From: Rhodospirillales bacterium
GTDB taxonomy: Bacteria > Pseudomonadota > Alphaproteobacteria > SMXQ01
DNA: 64,000 nucleotides
Reading direction: 5' to 3'
NCBI GenBank assembly: GCA_018666775.1
Contig: JABIXC010000008.1
Location: 48,544-112,543, forward strand
Under the pieces are notes generated by a model, which worked only from the letters and a program-made list of their open reading frames with translations, was not told where the DNA came from and searched no databases. Shown piece by piece: positions 28,220 through 38,498 of this stretch; the first letter of the stretch is position 1, and each line of letters opens with the position of its first letter. Made by a program: the position numbers and the translations under genes.

Positions 28220-31200
28220 GTGATTAGGCGTACATTTAAAATTTTGTTGGAGACACTGGCGATTATCGTCGCCGGTCTTACGGTGCTTTTGATACTGGGT
28301 GCTGTCCGGCTGTCTATGGGGCCGGTTACCCTCAATTTTTTGACCCCCTATATCGAAGCGGGTTTGACCGCCCCCGATGGCAGCCGAAAGGTTTCGTTGA
28401 ATGAAACCGTTTTGATCTGGACCGGATGGGACCGGACCCTTGATGTGTTGGTGCGCGGGCTCCGGGTGAGCACAAAAGCCGGGGTTGAACAGGCCTATGT
28501 TCCAGAACTGGTCATGGGGCTTTCCATGACAGCGCTGATCAATGGCCGCTTTGCACCGGCCCGGTTCGAAATTGTTCAGCCGCGGATTAAAGTGGTGCGC
28601 GATCATGATGGCAAATTCAGTTTCGGTGATGCCGGGAAAACCGGGGCAAACAGACCCATTCCTGGCCAAGGGGCTAAGCCCCAATTAAGCAGTGCTGTTT
28701 CAGAACGCATCATCCATGCACTGGCTGGCCCCCGGGACCGAAGCCAGCCTTTGGGCTATCTTAAAAGTGTCAGCATATCGGATGCAGAACTGATCTATGA
28801 AGACCGCAAACTTGGCATCATGTGGCGTTCACCCGGCAGCAGTTTCGTGCTGTCACGTGATGCTGGTGGCCTTGGCGGCAATGCCCAATTGGTGGTTGAT
28901 GCCGATGGGGTTCCTGTCCCGGTTGATTTGGCAGGCGGGTACAGTATTGCAACGGGCATGATCGATGTTGGCGCTCGGTTCAAGGGCCTTGATCCTCAGA
29001 GTTTGACCCGCATGGGACCGGGCCTTGCGGGCATCACAGGAATCACAGTGCCTTTGAGCGGTGAAGTGACCGGGAAAATTCACGCCAGTGGCCGCGTGGA
29101 CGAAGTAACCTTTGATGTCAAAAGTGGTGCGGGCAGCATCGGTTTGGCGCAATTGTTTGGTGCCCCGGTTGCCGTGAAATCGCTTGCCTTCAAAGCGGTG
29201 GCGACGAACAACATGGATCGCGTGCGGATTGATCGTCTCGATGCTGTGCTTGGATCAGGTTCTGGGCCGAAACTGTCTGTCAGTGGCAATGTGCTTCGCG
29301 ATACCACAGGCATTCATCTGGGGCTGTCTGTGCTGGCCCGGGACGTCGAGACATCAGATGTGAAGCGCTTTTGGCCTAAAAATGCGGTTGTCGATGGCAG
29401 AAATTGGGTGGTTCCAAACCTGATGGGCGGGCGCGCTGGCCGGTTTGAGGGCACGACTGAATTTACCCTGACCCAAAAACCTGATGGCGCGGTTGATACA
29501 TTCCAGCTTAGAAAGCTGGATACCAAATTTGATTTTTCGGACATGGCTGTTCATTTTTTGCGGCCTTTGCCCCCGCTGACCCATCTTTCAGGCACGGCGC
29601 ATTTGACCAAACAGGGGCTGGACTTCAAAGTTGCTGGTGGGCGTCTTGGGGTGCTTCAACTGGGTGTGTCCCGGGTCAAGATTAATGGGCTGGATCAGGT
29701 CGATCAGGATATTGATGTTAATGCCGTGGCCCATGGCCCCCTGGCAGATGCCCTGAAATTTCTGGATCACCCTGAACTCGATCTGGTCAAGGGGTTCGGC
29801 ATTGATCCAGCCAAGGTCCAGGGCAAATCGGCAACCCGGTTGGTGATTAAGTTTCCTCTGGAAAAAACCCTGACCTTCAAACGTATCAAGGTTTCTGCTG
29901 CCTCTAACCTTACCGGCGTGGCGCTTCCCAATATTATGTTGGGCACGCACCTGACCGATGGCGATCTTCGCTTGCAGCTCGATAAACAGGGCATGGATAT
30001 TAAGGGGAATATAAAATTAGGGGGCGTTGCGGCCCAATTGGAATGGACCGAAAACTTTTACCCCAATGCCCGCTTCAAAAGCCGCTATGCGGTCAAGGGC
30101 CGGATCGATGCTTCTGGCCGGCAGAAATTCGGGTTTCATGCCCCTGATCATATCACTGGCCCTATTGGGTTCGATGCTATTTTGACCCGGTTTGATAAAG
30201 GCCGAAGGGGGCTTTCTGCATCGCTTGATCTTAAAGATACGGCCCTTGAGATCAAAGACATCGTGTGGAAAAAGAAAGCCGGGGTTCCAGGGTTCGCGCG
30301 TTTCTCTCTGGCCCTTGAAGGCGACCGCATTCGCCGCATTAACAACCTTGCCATCAATGCTGGTGATCTTCGCGTGCGGGGCCGGGTTGATCTTGATGAT
30401 GATGGAAAATCGATAAAGGGGTTTGAATTTTCAAAATTCAGTTTTGGGGCCAACGACATTCGGGTACGCGGTGATGCCCGCAAAGACGGCGGGCTGGCAC
30501 TTTCTGTGGCTGGCCCCATTTTGGATGCCAGACCTTTCATAGATGCGCAGGATGAAAAAGGCCCAAAGCGCCCGCTGGATATTGTCTTGGATGTCGGGCT
30601 TGTGCGCGTGGGGTCGGGGGCGGCCTTGGCCTCGGTGCGAGGCACCCTGAAACGGGGCACCGGAGAATGGCAGCGGGTCAAAATTCAGGGCAGCGTTGGA
30701 AAAGATAAAAAACCCATGCGCCTGAGCATTGTCCCTGATGGTGATTCCAAGGGGCGCACGTTACGCATCGAGTCTGATGATGCGGGCGCAGTGCTTAAAA
30801 TATTTGATCTTTCAAAGAACGTGGTCAAAGGCAAATTGTTGATCACCGGGCACTATGACGACACCCGGTCTGATCATCTGTTGAAAGGTAAATTTGAGGT
30901 CAGAAAATTCCGTATGGTGCACGCCCCTGCCTTGGCCAATCTTTTGGCTGTGGCATCGTTGACAGGAACGCTGGATACCCTGAGCGGTGAGGGCATTGCC
31001 TTTTCGATGGCCGATATTCCTTTTACCAAAGCGGGGAATGACCTGCGTCTTGGTCGGTCCCGTGTTTATGGTAATGCATTGGGGTTTACGGCAAAGGGGT
31101 GGATTGACCTTGAAAAGAATTCACTGGATGTAACAGGCACCGTGGTGCCTGCCTATACGCTGAATGCGGTGTTTGGCAACATCCCCCTTCTGGGGCCGTT

Positions 31201-31414
31201 GCTGACAGGCGAAAAAGGGTCAGGCATTTTCGCAGCCACCTATCGGATGAAGGGAAAGATTGAAAATCCCGATGTCACCATTAATCCGTTGGCGACATTG
31301 GCCCCGGGTTTTCTGCGGGGGTTGTTCGGCATTTTTGATGCCCCCAGATCAAAACCACCCTCTGAAAGAAAAAAGCCACAAAAGAAAGCCGCGCCAAAGG
31401 CGCCCAAGCCGTAA
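28220..31414 (+). CDS. Large AsmA/YhdP-like protein (DUF3971)
   Basis: A 1,064-residue envelope protein with one N-terminal membrane helix (about residues 8-32) and a very long periplasmic beta-rich part. It resembles the AsmA-like family to which YhdP and TamB belong, proposed to form hydrophobic grooves carrying phospholipids to the outer membrane. The final segment (TGTVVPAYTLNAVFGNIPLLGPLLTG, then KGSGIFAATYRMKGKIENPDVTIN) is the conserved AsmA_2 C-terminal signature. The tail is Lys/Pro/Ala-rich. The start is a GTG at 28220 with no strong ribosome site. Divergent from glnE. Confidence 0.85.
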   Translation: MIRRTFKILLETLAIIVAGLTVLLILGAVRLSMGPVTLNFLTPYIEAGLTAPDGSRKVSLNETVLIWTGWDRTLDVLVRGLRVSTKAGVEQAYVPELVMGLSMTALINGRFAPARFEIVQPRIKVVRDHDGKFSFGDAGKTGANRPIPGQGAKPQLSSAVSERIIHALAGPRDRSQPLGYLKSVSISDAELIYEDRKLGIMWRSPGSSFVLSRDAGGLGGNAQLVVDADGVPVPVDLAGGYSIATGMIDVGARFKGLDPQSLTRMGPGLAGITGITVPLSGEVTGKIHASGRVDEVTFDVKSGAGSIGLAQLFGAPVAVKSLAFKAVATNNMDRVRIDRLDAVLGSGSGPKLSVSGNVLRDTTGIHLGLSVLARDVETSDVKRFWPKNAVVDGRNWVVPNLMGGRAGRFEGTTEFTLTQKPDGAVDTFQLRKLDTKFDFSDMAVHFLRPLPPLTHLSGTAHLTKQGLDFKVAGGRLGVLQLGVSRVKINGLDQVDQDIDVNAVAHGPLADALKFLDHPELDLVKGFGIDPAKVQGKSATRLVIKFPLEKTLTFKRIKVSAASNLTGVALPNIMLGTHLTDGDLRLQLDKQGMDIKGNIKLGGVAAQLEWTENFYPNARFKSRYAVKGRIDASGRQKFGFHAPDHITGPIGFDAILTRFDKGRRGLSASLDLKDTALEIKDIVWKKKAGVPGFARFSLALEGDRIRRINNLAINAGDLRVRGRVDLDDDGKSIKGFEFSKFSFGANDIRVRGDARKDGGLALSVAGPILDARPFIDAQDEKGPKRPLDIVLDVGLVRVGSGAALASVRGTLKRGTGEWQRVKIQGSVGKDKKPMRLSIVPDGDSKGRTLRIESDDAGAVLKIFDLSKNVVKGKLLITGHYDDTRSDHLLKGKFEVRKFRMVHAPALANLLAVASLTGTLDTLSGEGIAFSMADIPFTKAGNDLRLGRSRVYGNALGFTAKGWIDLEKNSLDVTGTVVPAYTLNAVFGNIPLLGPLLTGEKGSGIFAATYRMKGKIENPDVTINPLATLAPGFLRGLFGIFDAPRSKPPSERKKPQKKAAPKAPKP

Positions 31415-31426
31415 TCTTGCCGGGGT

Positions 31427-32680
31427 TTAAACCGGGCGGATGAGGACGTGGCGTTTGCGTCCGGCCGAAAGCTTGATGGCCCCATCTTCGATGGCGTGAT
31501 CAAGGTTCAGGGAAACTGTATCTGAAGAAATGGGTTCATTATTTGCCCGCGCCCCGCCGCCTTTGATCAATCGCCTGACATCGGAATTGGAGGTGGCAAG
31601 GCCCGCACGTTTGAACAGATCAATCACACCAATGCCTGCGGCCAGTTCTGCCTTGGCGATTTCCACGGTGGGAAGCCCCTGGGCTGCACCGCCTTTTTCA
31701 AAGGTTTCCTTGGCAATTTTTGCGGCCTCAATTGCGGCAGCTTTGCCATGGGCAAGGGTTGTTGTGGCATCAGCCAGAATTTTCTTGGCCTCGTTCAGTT
31801 CTGCCCCTTCCAGGACTTCGAGCCGGGAAATTTCATCCATAGGCAATTCTGTGAACAGTTTCAGAAAACGCCCAACATCGGCGTCCTGGGTATTGCGCCA
31901 GAATTGCCAGTAATCATAAGACGAAAGCCGGTCCTGGCTGAGCCATATCGCACCCTTGGCAGTTTTGCCCATCTTTTCGCCACTGGCGGTGGTGATCAGG
32001 GGGGATGTCAGGCCATAGACGGTGCGTTCATCGACACGGCGCGTCAGTTCTACGCCGTTGACGATGTTGCCCCATTGGTCTGATCCGCCCATTTGCAAAA
32101 CACAGTCCTGATTGCGGGCGAGTTCCATAAAGTCATAGGCCTGCAAGATCATGTAATTGAATTCCAGAAAGCTGAGCGTCTGTTCCCGTTCCAGGCGCAG
32201 CTTTACGGATTCGAATCCAAGCATCCGGTTGACCGAAAAATGCCGTCCAAAATCACGCAGGAAATCGATGTAATTGAGTTGATCAAGCCAGTCCGCATTA
32301 TTCACCATAATGGCGTCTGTTTTGTCGTCCCCAAAACTCAGGAACCGATCAAAGATGGTCTGGATAGAGGCCATGTTGCCCGCAATATCCTGGGTACTCA
32401 GCAGTTGGCGGCTTTCATCCTTTCCCGACGGGTCCCCAACCTTTGTGGTGCCCCCACCCATCAAGACAATGGGCCGGTGCCCGGATTTTTGCAGATGGCG
32501 CAACAGCATAATAGGAACCAGTGAACCCACATGAAGCGAATTGGCCGTGCAGTCAAACCCGATATAGGCGCTGATGGGGCCCTTGGCCATGCAGGCATCC
32601 AGCGCATCCATGTCGGTGCACTGGTGCAAGAAGCCCCGTTCGGTAATTGTGTTGAGAAATTCTGATCTGTGTGATGCCAT
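31427..32680 (-). CDS. tyrS: Tyrosyl-tRNA synthetase
   Basis: Charges tRNA-Tyr. From the ATG at 32680 ([20 protein letters not shown]) it has 417 residues, the normal bacterial TyrRS length; a frame to 32728 would add 16 non-conserved residues. The class I signatures are HVGS in [15 protein letters not shown] (HIGH) and KMGKT in [10 protein letters not shown] (KMSKS-like). GGSDQWGN binds tyrosine. The C-terminal S4-like RNA-binding domain is at [20 protein letters not shown]. Converges on the AsmA-like gene (12 bp between stops) and diverges from anmK, as seen in many proteobacteria. Confidence 0.95.
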   Translation of the reverse strand: MASHRSEFLNTITERGFLHQCTDMDALDACMAKGPISAYIGFDCTANSLHVGSLVPIMLLRHLQKSGHRPIVLMGGGTTKVGDPSGKDESRQLLSTQDIAGNMASIQTIFDRFLSFGDDKTDAIMVNNADWLDQLNYIDFLRDFGRHFSVNRMLGFESVKLRLEREQTLSFLEFNYMILQAYDFMELARNQDCVLQMGGSDQWGNIVNGVELTRRVDERTVYGLTSPLITTASGEKMGKTAKGAIWLSQDRLSSYDYWQFWRNTQDADVGRFLKLFTELPMDEISRLEVLEGAELNEAKKILADATTTLAHGKAAAIEAAKIAKETFEKGGAAQGLPTVEIAKAELAAGIGVIDLFKRAGLATSNSDVRRLIKGGGARANNEPISSDTVSLNLDHAIEDGAIKLSAGRKRHVLIRPV

Positions 32681-32790
32681 GGTATGAAAGGTTCTGAATA
32701 TTGGGGCGAGGAATGTGTGGGAGATCATGTAGCATGATCAGGCGCTGCGCACAATTGATGCCAGACAAAAGAGACAATGATACGGATGAC

Positions 32791-33921
32791 ATGAACAAGA
32801 TAACTGAAATCAAACAAGGTCACCCCGTCTGGGCGCTGGGTCTGATGAGTGGCACGTCAATGGATGGGATTGATGGTGCGCTGGTGTTGACCGATGGTGA
32901 AACGATCTTTGAAACCGGCCCGGCTTTAAACATTGCCTATGATGCAGAATTTCGCGCCCGTCTTGCGTTGGCTGTTTCAGGCAAAGCCGATGATGGGGAA
33001 ATATTGGCGCTAACCGATGCCTTAACGGCGCGCCACGGAGACGTTGTGCGCGATCTTTTGGCAGATTGGCCGGGAAATGTTGCCGTCATCGGGTTTCATG
33101 GCCACACGCTCTATCACAGACCTAAGCAGGGGGGAACCCCGGGTGAGACGTGCCAAATTGGCGATGGCGCGCAGTTGGCCCGGTTGTCAAACCTGCCGGT
33201 GGTCAATGATTTCAGAACCCAAGATATGTTGGCCGGGGGGGAAGGTGCGCCCTTTGCACCCCTTTACCATCTGGCCCGCCTGAAAACCTATTCCGGAACA
33301 CGGCCTGTGGTGATCTTGAATTTGGGCGGGGTTGCCAATGTCACCTGGGTGGGAAATGACCCGGAAAACAATGACGATCAATTGCTGGCCTTCGATACCG
33401 GGCCTGCTTGCGCCTTCATTGATGATTGGGTCCTTGCCCATGAAGGCCGACCGTTTGACCAAGACGGCGCACTTGCGGCATCCGGCACGGTTTCAAAGAC
33501 TGCTTTGGCAGCACTTTTGGATGATCCGTGGTTTTCAGAAAAGCCGCCTAAATCGCTGGATCGGTTCGGATTTGATCTTGCCCCGGTGGCAGGTTTATCG
33601 GCTTCTGATGGGGCGGCGACCCTGACAGCGTTTACAGCGGGGGCGCTTGCCCGGGCATTGGAACATTTTCCAGAACGCCCCACGGGCTGGTTTGCGACCG
33701 GTGGTGGGCGGCATAATCCGGTGCTGATGGCAGCCATTGGGGATTGCGTTGGCTGCCCCATTGGGCGGGTAGAGGATCTTGGCTGGCGCGGCGATACCCT
33801 GGAGGCCGAAGCCTTTGGCTTTCTTGCGGTGCGCAGCCTTCGCGGGTTACCCTTAAGCCATCCCCGGACCACCGGCGCAGAACGCGCGGTAACCGGTGGA
33901 CGGCTTCATTATCCTGATTAA
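32791..33921 (+). CDS. anmK: Anhydro-N-acetylmuramic acid kinase
   Basis: Phosphorylates and opens 1,6-anhydro-MurNAc during peptidoglycan recycling, giving MurNAc-6-P. It has 376 residues from ATG 32791 (MNKITEIKQGHPVWALGLMS). An in-frame ATG at 32758 is possible, but the conserved part starts at the ALGLMSGTSMDGIDGALV nucleotide-binding motif. Further signatures are GFHGHTLYHRP, VVNDFRTQDMLAGGEGAPFA, NLGGVANVTW, AFDTGPACAFIDDWV and FATGGGRHNPVLM. Cytosolic. Divergent from tyrS with about 110 bp between. Confidence 0.94.
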   Translation: MNKITEIKQGHPVWALGLMSGTSMDGIDGALVLTDGETIFETGPALNIAYDAEFRARLALAVSGKADDGEILALTDALTARHGDVVRDLLADWPGNVAVIGFHGHTLYHRPKQGGTPGETCQIGDGAQLARLSNLPVVNDFRTQDMLAGGEGAPFAPLYHLARLKTYSGTRPVVILNLGGVANVTWVGNDPENNDDQLLAFDTGPACAFIDDWVLAHEGRPFDQDGALAASGTVSKTALAALLDDPWFSEKPPKSLDRFGFDLAPVAGLSASDGAATLTAFTAGALARALEHFPERPTGWFATGGGRHNPVLMAAIGDCVGCPIGRVEDLGWRGDTLEAEAFGFLAVRSLRGLPLSHPRTTGAERAVTGGRLHYPD

Positions 33922-33925
33922 GGTC

Positions 33926-34645
33926 TTATTTGGTTTTGCCAGCGATGCCTGCTTTGGCGGCTTTTCCGGCTTTGCCAGGCTTATCAGACTCGGTTACTTT
34001 TTTAGGCTTCAGCGCGGCCACCATGTACTTATCGACAATGGTGTTCAGCTCTCCCAGTTTGTTCTGGAAGAAATGATTGGCACCGGGGACGACCTGTTGA
34101 TCAACGGTGATAAAGCGCTGGCTGGATAGTTTCTTGGTCAGGGTGCTGACATCGCTTAACGGTACAAAATCATCAGAATCGCCATGGACAATCAACCCGG
34201 AAGCCGGACACGGTGCCAGGAATGAAAAATCATACCGGTTGGCCGGTGGGGCGACGGAAACAAAGCCTTCGATTTCCGGGCGGCGCATCAAAAGCTGCAT
34301 GCCAATCCAGGCACCAAAAGAAAATCCGACAATCCAGCACCGTGGGGCATCTGGATTTTGGGCCTGAATCCAGTCAAGGGCAGCGGCTGCATCGGCCAGT
34401 TCGCCCTGTCCGTTGTCAAATTCACCCTGGGACCGGCCAATTCCCCTGAAATTGAACCGCAACGCAGAAAACCCCCGATTGGTGAACAGGTTGAACAGGT
34501 TATAGACAACCTTGTTGTTCATGGTGCCGCCACCCTGAGGATGGGGGTGCAAGAGCAGCACAATGGGGGGATTTTCTTCTTTGTTGTTGTGTTGGTAGCG
34601 GCCTTCGAGGCGGCCTTCGGGGCCATTAAAAATAATTTCTGACAT
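33926..34645 (-). CDS. Alpha/beta hydrolase (YdeN/DUF-type small hydrolase)
   Basis: A 239-residue cytosolic alpha/beta hydrolase. After MSEIIFNGPEGRLEGRYQ comes the oxyanion region LLLHPHPQGGGTMNNKVVYN, then RFNFRGIGRSQGEFDNGQGE, the nucleophile elbow GFSFGAW (Ser), the acid in HGDSDDFVP and the His in PGANHFFQNKLG. Members of this group are common next to Fe-S or cysteine genes in alphaproteobacteria, but the substrate is unknown. The last 20 residues are Lys/Ala/Gly-rich (KPGKAGKAAKAGIAGKTK) and probably disordered. Divergent from cysE. Confidence 0.8.
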   Translation of the reverse strand: MSEIIFNGPEGRLEGRYQHNNKEENPPIVLLLHPHPQGGGTMNNKVVYNLFNLFTNRGFSALRFNFRGIGRSQGEFDNGQGELADAAAALDWIQAQNPDAPRCWIVGFSFGAWIGMQLLMRRPEIEGFVSVAPPANRYDFSFLAPCPASGLIVHGDSDDFVPLSDVSTLTKKLSSQRFITVDQQVVPGANHFFQNKLGELNTIVDKYMVAALKPKKVTESDKPGKAGKAAKAGIAGKTK

Positions 34646-34960
34646 TAACTCACCTTAAAAAGTCGCGTGGATTGGCGACAGAATTGAATTTGATCGAGAC
34701 ATTGTACCCCCTCTGTCAAGTCGGACTTTCAATTGGGCAAAAGGGCCTGAAAAGGGGAATAAAATATGGGGCTATGCGCTTTTTACAGGCAATGCTTTAT
34801 GTTTTTGCTAATACCTGATAATAAATGTGGATTAATTTAACGACTGCTGACAAGCACCTGTATTGGCAGGGTTTTTCCTGCAGGCCCAGGGCGGTTTTCC
34901 CCCGATTTGGTGAGCCCGGGCCCAACGTGCGGGTTGATCGATCACAAGAGTGCAAAACGG
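34646..34960. other. Divergent intergenic region upstream of cysE
   Basis: A 315-bp gap between the hydrolase and cysE start codons. It is A/T-rich in the middle (34760-34840). A short hairpin, GCAGGG-TTTTT-CCTGC, lies near 34865-34881, and there is a G/C-rich stretch before cysE. I see no known riboswitch and no clear operator. Confidence 0.35.
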
Positions 34961-35710
34961 ATGTTATTTAAAAACCTGATTGAAGCGATAGATCAGACCA
35001 TGGCCCGTGATCCGGCGGCGCGATCGCGGTTGGACGTGGTATTTTCGTACCCCGGTTTCCATGCCCTGATTTTCTATCGCATGTCGCACAAGCTGTGGGG
35101 CTGGCATTTGTATTTTCTTGGCCGACTGCTGTCACAGGTTGGCCGTTGGATTACCGGCATTGAAATCCATCCCGGTGCCGTTGTTGGGCAGCGGTTGTTT
35201 ATCGATCATGGCATGGGTGTGGTGATCGGTGAAACGGCCATCATTGGCAATGATGTGACCCTGTATCAAGGCGTTACCCTGGGCGGCACGTCTCTGGCAG
35301 GTGGCAAACGCCACCCAACCATTGAAGACAAGGTCGTTGTGGGCGCAGGCGCACAGGTGCTTGGCCCCTTGACGGTTGGTGAAAATGCCAGAATTGGTGC
35401 CAATGCGGTGGTGTTGCGCGATGTTCCCAGTGGCGTGACCATGGTGGGAATTCCGGCCCGCATGGTGCAGCCAAGAGCAAAAAATCAGGAAGAGAAAGCG
35501 GATCGTGGGTTTTGTGCCTATGGCACCCCAAGTGCTGATTTGCCGGACCCAGTTGCGCGGGCCATTGATGGCTTGTGCGATCAGGTGACCAGCCTTCAGG
35601 CTCAGCTGAAAGACATGGAATCGCGTTTGGTGGAGGCTGAAAAAGCGGCGTCCCCGGAACCCCGGTCCCAAGATGCGGGTGGTCTTGGTACCCGTGTGCC
35701 TAAAAATTGA
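34961..35710 (+). CDS. cysE: Serine O-acetyltransferase
   Basis: Acetylates L-serine with acetyl-CoA to make O-acetylserine, the carbon skeleton for cysteine. The ATG at 34961 ([20 protein letters not shown]) gives 249 residues. An N-terminal helical domain is followed by left-handed beta-helix hexapeptide repeats from about residue 65: [40 protein letters not shown] (catalytic His and loop), and [22 protein letters not shown]-terminal extension of about 80 residues is coiled-coil-like ([20 protein letters not shown]), somewhat unusual. It is followed 34 bp later by the cysteine desulfurase, linking cysteine supply to sulfur mobilisation. Confidence 0.95.
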   Translation: MLFKNLIEAIDQTMARDPAARSRLDVVFSYPGFHALIFYRMSHKLWGWHLYFLGRLLSQVGRWITGIEIHPGAVVGQRLFIDHGMGVVIGETAIIGNDVTLYQGVTLGGTSLAGGKRHPTIEDKVVVGAGAQVLGPLTVGENARIGANAVVLRDVPSGVTMVGIPARMVQPRAKNQEEKADRGFCAYGTPSADLPDPVARAIDGLCDQVTSLQAQLKDMESRLVEAEKAASPEPRSQDAGGLGTRVPKN

Positions 35711-35744
35711 TTCCCTCAATGCGCATTCATGACGGTTCGGATTG

Positions 35745-36893
35745 ATGCCCCATTATCTTGATTATAATGCAACTGCCCCGGTGCGTTCCAGTGTGCGTGA
35801 AGCCGTCGATTGGGCATTGGGATTGCCGGGCAATCCGTCATCGGTTCATGGCGCAGGCCGGGCTGCGCGGGCAGCCGTAGAGGATGCCCGTATACAGGTG
35901 GCTGCCCTTTGTGGGGTGGCACCGGCATCGGTGGTGTTTACCGCAACCGGGTCGGAGGCCAATAATTTGGCCCTGTATGGATCAAAGCCCCGGCGCATTA
36001 TTGTTTCTGCGGTGGAGCATCCCTCAGTTTTGCGCCCCGCAGCGGAGCGCCCCAACGGGTTTGCCATGATCGGGGTAGATGGGGATGGCGTTGCCGATAT
36101 GGCAGAGCTTGAACAAGTGCTGGATCAAGATTCAAACGAAAGCCCGGATGCTGGCCCGGTTCTGGTTTCGGTGATGATGGCCAATAATGAAACAGGGGTT
36201 ATTCAGCCCGTTCGTGATGTCGTGCGCATTGCCCGGGCCCATGGTGCATTGATCCATTGCGATGCGGTTCAGGCAGCGGGGCGCGTTGTTCTGGATTTTG
36301 CCGGGTTTGATTTTGATTTCATGAGCCTGTCTGCCCATAAAATTGGTGGGCCAAAGGGCATTGGGGCCTTAATCGTAAAGCCGGGACGGGTGATTGCGCC
36401 CTTGATTTCCGGCGGCGGTCAGGAACGGGGTTTTCGCGCAGGCACAGAAAATGTTCCGGGCATCGTCGGTTTCGGGGTGGCAGCAACCCATGCGGCAGAA
36501 GAAGCCGCAGGGGTTACTGAACCAGAACGATTGGCAAAAATTCGTGACCGCATAGAAACAGCGGTCAAGGAACAGGCCAATGATGCGGTGATCATTGGTG
36601 CATCGGCACCCAGATTATTCAACACATCGTGCATTGCGGTGCCGGGTAGAAAAGCAGAAACCCAAGTGATCGCACTGGACCTTGCCGGAGTTCAGGTCAG
36701 TGCCGGTTCGGCCTGTTCATCGGGTAAGGTTGAGGCATCCCATGTTTTGTCAGCTATGGGCTTGGCGCCAGACATCGCAACGTCGGCCATTCGCGTCTCT
36801 CTGGGCTTTGGCACCACCACGGCCGATGGGGATGCCTTTATTGATGCTTGGCGCAGCCTGGGAGATCGGGCTATAGAAGACGCCGCAAGATAG
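35745..36893 (+). CDS. Cysteine desulfurase (NifS/IscS type)
   Basis: Removes sulfur from cysteine as a persulfide for Fe-S clusters and tRNA thiolation. It has 382 residues from ATG 35745 (MPHYLDYNATAPVRSSVREA). The PLP Lys is in SLSAHKIGGPKG (K199), ETGVIQPV and HCDAVQAAGR are cofactor contacts, and the mobile-loop Cys is in SAGSACSSGKVEASHV (C324). It lies between cysE and a [2Fe-2S] ferredoxin, with the tRNA thiolase mnmA after that. There is no iscU, hscA/B or iscR, so sulfur delivery to MnmA and supply to a distant suf or isc system are both possible. Confidence 0.93.
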   Translation: MPHYLDYNATAPVRSSVREAVDWALGLPGNPSSVHGAGRAARAAVEDARIQVAALCGVAPASVVFTATGSEANNLALYGSKPRRIIVSAVEHPSVLRPAAERPNGFAMIGVDGDGVADMAELEQVLDQDSNESPDAGPVLVSVMMANNETGVIQPVRDVVRIARAHGALIHCDAVQAAGRVVLDFAGFDFDFMSLSAHKIGGPKGIGALIVKPGRVIAPLISGGGQERGFRAGTENVPGIVGFGVAATHAAEEAAGVTEPERLAKIRDRIETAVKEQANDAVIIGASAPRLFNTSCIAVPGRKAETQVIALDLAGVQVSAGSACSSGKVEASHVLSAMGLAPDIATSAIRVSLGFGTTTADGDAFIDAWRSLGDRAIEDAAR

Positions 36894-36921
36894 TTTTAGT
36901 TTTTATTCTTAAGGAAAAACC

Positions 36922-37254
36922 ATGCCTTCCATGACCTTTATTAATAAAGATGGATCAAAATCCGAAGTGGATGCGCCCAATGGCCTTTCGGTTCTGGAGA
37001 TTGCCCGCACCAACGACATCGACATCGAAGGCGCCTGCGAAGGATCGCTGGCGTGTTCAACCTGTCATGTGGTGGTTGCCCCCGAAGACATTGGTCGTTT
37101 GGCAGAGGCATCGGAAGACGAAGAAGACATGCTGGACCTGGCCTTTGGCCTGACGGCAACCTCGCGTCTTGGCTGCCAGATTATCATGAGCGATGATCTA
37201 AACGGCCTGACCGTGACCTTGCCAAAAGAAACCTATAACGCACAAAGCGATTGA
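36922..37254 (+). CDS. fdx: [2Fe-2S] ferredoxin, ISC/adrenodoxin type
   Basis: A 110-residue electron carrier. The cluster ligands are the Cys of GACEGSLACSTCHVVV (C-x5-C-x2-C) and a fourth in SRLGCQIIMS, the spacing of vertebrate-type (ISC) ferredoxins. The EDEEDMLDLAFGLTATSRLG stretch is also diagnostic. Such ferredoxins give electrons for Fe-S cluster assembly or to cytochromes P450. It lies 28 bp after the desulfurase and 6 bp before mnmA, arguing for a role in sulfur handling. Confidence 0.94.
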   Translation: MPSMTFINKDGSKSEVDAPNGLSVLEIARTNDIDIEGACEGSLACSTCHVVVAPEDIGRLAEASEDEEDMLDLAFGLTATSRLGCQIIMSDDLNGLTVTLPKETYNAQSD

Positions 37255-37260
37255 CCGCCC

Positions 37261-38442
37261 ATGGCGACAGCCACAGAAAACCTTGAAGTCCACGCGCCCC
37301 TGATCCCGGGTAAGGCACCTGCGGACACAAAGGTGGTGGTGGCCATGTCGGGTGGTGTTGATTCGTCGGCAACGGCTGCCTTGCTGGTGGAACAGGGCTA
37401 TGAGGTGATTGGCATAACCCTACAGCTTTATGATCATGGCGAAGCCATTGCGCGCAAAGGGGCGTGCTGTGCCGGTCAAGACATTCACGATGCCCGCACC
37501 GTGGCTGCACGCATCGACATTCCCCATTATGTTCTGGATTATGAAAGCCGGTTTCGCGAAGAAGTGATGGATGAATTTGCCGATGCCTATTTGCGCGGTG
37601 AAACCCCGATCCCCTGTGTGCGCTGTAACCAGACGGTCAAATTCCGCGATCTGGTGAAAACAGCCAAGGAACTGGGCGCCGATGCGCTGGCCACGGGCCA
37701 TTATGTGCAACGCCGCCTTGGCCCATCGGGCCCGGAACTGCACGCAGCAACAGACGCCATAAAAGACCAGAGCTATTTCCTGTTTGCCACCACCCGCGAA
37801 CAGCTTTCCTTCCTGCGGTTTCCCTTGGGCGCCATGTCGGGGAAATCTGAAACCCGGGCCTTGGCCGAACGGTTTGCCCTGCCAGTGGCGGCCAAGCCCG
37901 ACAGCCAGGATATTTGTTTCGTGCCCAATGGGTCGTATGCCAGCGTCATTGAAAAATTGCGCCCCGGTGCCGTTCGTCCGGGAAAAATTGTCCATATTGA
38001 TGGCACCGTTTTGGGGGATCACGAAGGCATCATCCATTACACCATTGGCCAGCGCCGGGGCATTGGCGTTGGGGGCCGTGCGGACAGTGCGGAAGAACCC
38101 CTGTATGTGATCCGCCTTGATGCAGACGAGGCTTTGGTGATCGTTGGTCCGAAAACGGCCCTTGGCCGCCCCGGGATCAGCCTGTCAGAGGTGAATTGGC
38201 TGGGCGATGAAGACGCATCTGATTCAACGCCCGATACCGATGGCATTCCTGTGATGGTGAAAATTAGATCCGCGCGCCCCGCAGTGGGGGCCAAATTGTG
38301 GCGGCTGCCCGGTGCGCGCGCAGAAGTGCGTTTTGATATCCCCGAACAGGGCGTCGCCCCGGGCCAAGCGTGTGTCATTTATGATGGCAGCAGGGTTTTG
38401 GGCGGGGGCTGGATCACCAGCTCTCCCCTCATGGGCGGATAA
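37261..38442 (+). CDS. mnmA: tRNA 2-thiouridine(34) synthase
   Basis: Thiolates wobble uridine of tRNA-Lys, -Glu and -Gln. It has 393 residues: an N-terminal PP-loop ATPase ([20 protein letters not shown]), the catalytic Cys pair C119 (IPCVRCNQ) and C219 (DICFVPNG), and C-terminal beta-barrel domains ([16 protein letters not shown]). It starts 6 bp after fdx in the cysE-desulfurase-fdx-mnmA run, so the sulfur donor and possibly the electron donor are encoded alongside. A tRNA-Met on the opposite strand follows. Confidence 0.95.
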   Translation: MATATENLEVHAPLIPGKAPADTKVVVAMSGGVDSSATAALLVEQGYEVIGITLQLYDHGEAIARKGACCAGQDIHDARTVAARIDIPHYVLDYESRFREEVMDEFADAYLRGETPIPCVRCNQTVKFRDLVKTAKELGADALATGHYVQRRLGPSGPELHAATDAIKDQSYFLFATTREQLSFLRFPLGAMSGKSETRALAERFALPVAAKPDSQDICFVPNGSYASVIEKLRPGAVRPGKIVHIDGTVLGDHEGIIHYTIGQRRGIGVGGRADSAEEPLYVIRLDADEALVIVGPKTALGRPGISLSEVNWLGDEDASDSTPDTDGIPVMVKIRSARPAVGAKLWRLPGARAEVRFDIPEQGVAPGQACVIYDGSRVLGGGWITSSPLMGG

Positions 38443-38448
38443 TAAAAT

Positions 38449-38498
38449 ATACCAAGAAGTTTTGGTGCTTATTAATTACGTACCAAGAAAGTTGGTAC
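38449..38498. repeat. Two similar hairpins at the 3' side of tRNA-Met
   Basis: GTACCAA/TTGGTAC (38480-38486 with 38492-38498) and ACCAA/TTGGT (38451-38455 with 38462-38466) share the core ACCAAGAA-TTGGT. Read on the minus strand the first overlaps the tRNA 3' end including CCA, and the second is followed by an A/T-rich run, so it could act as a weak terminator for the tRNA and for mnmA from the other side. Confidence 0.45.
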
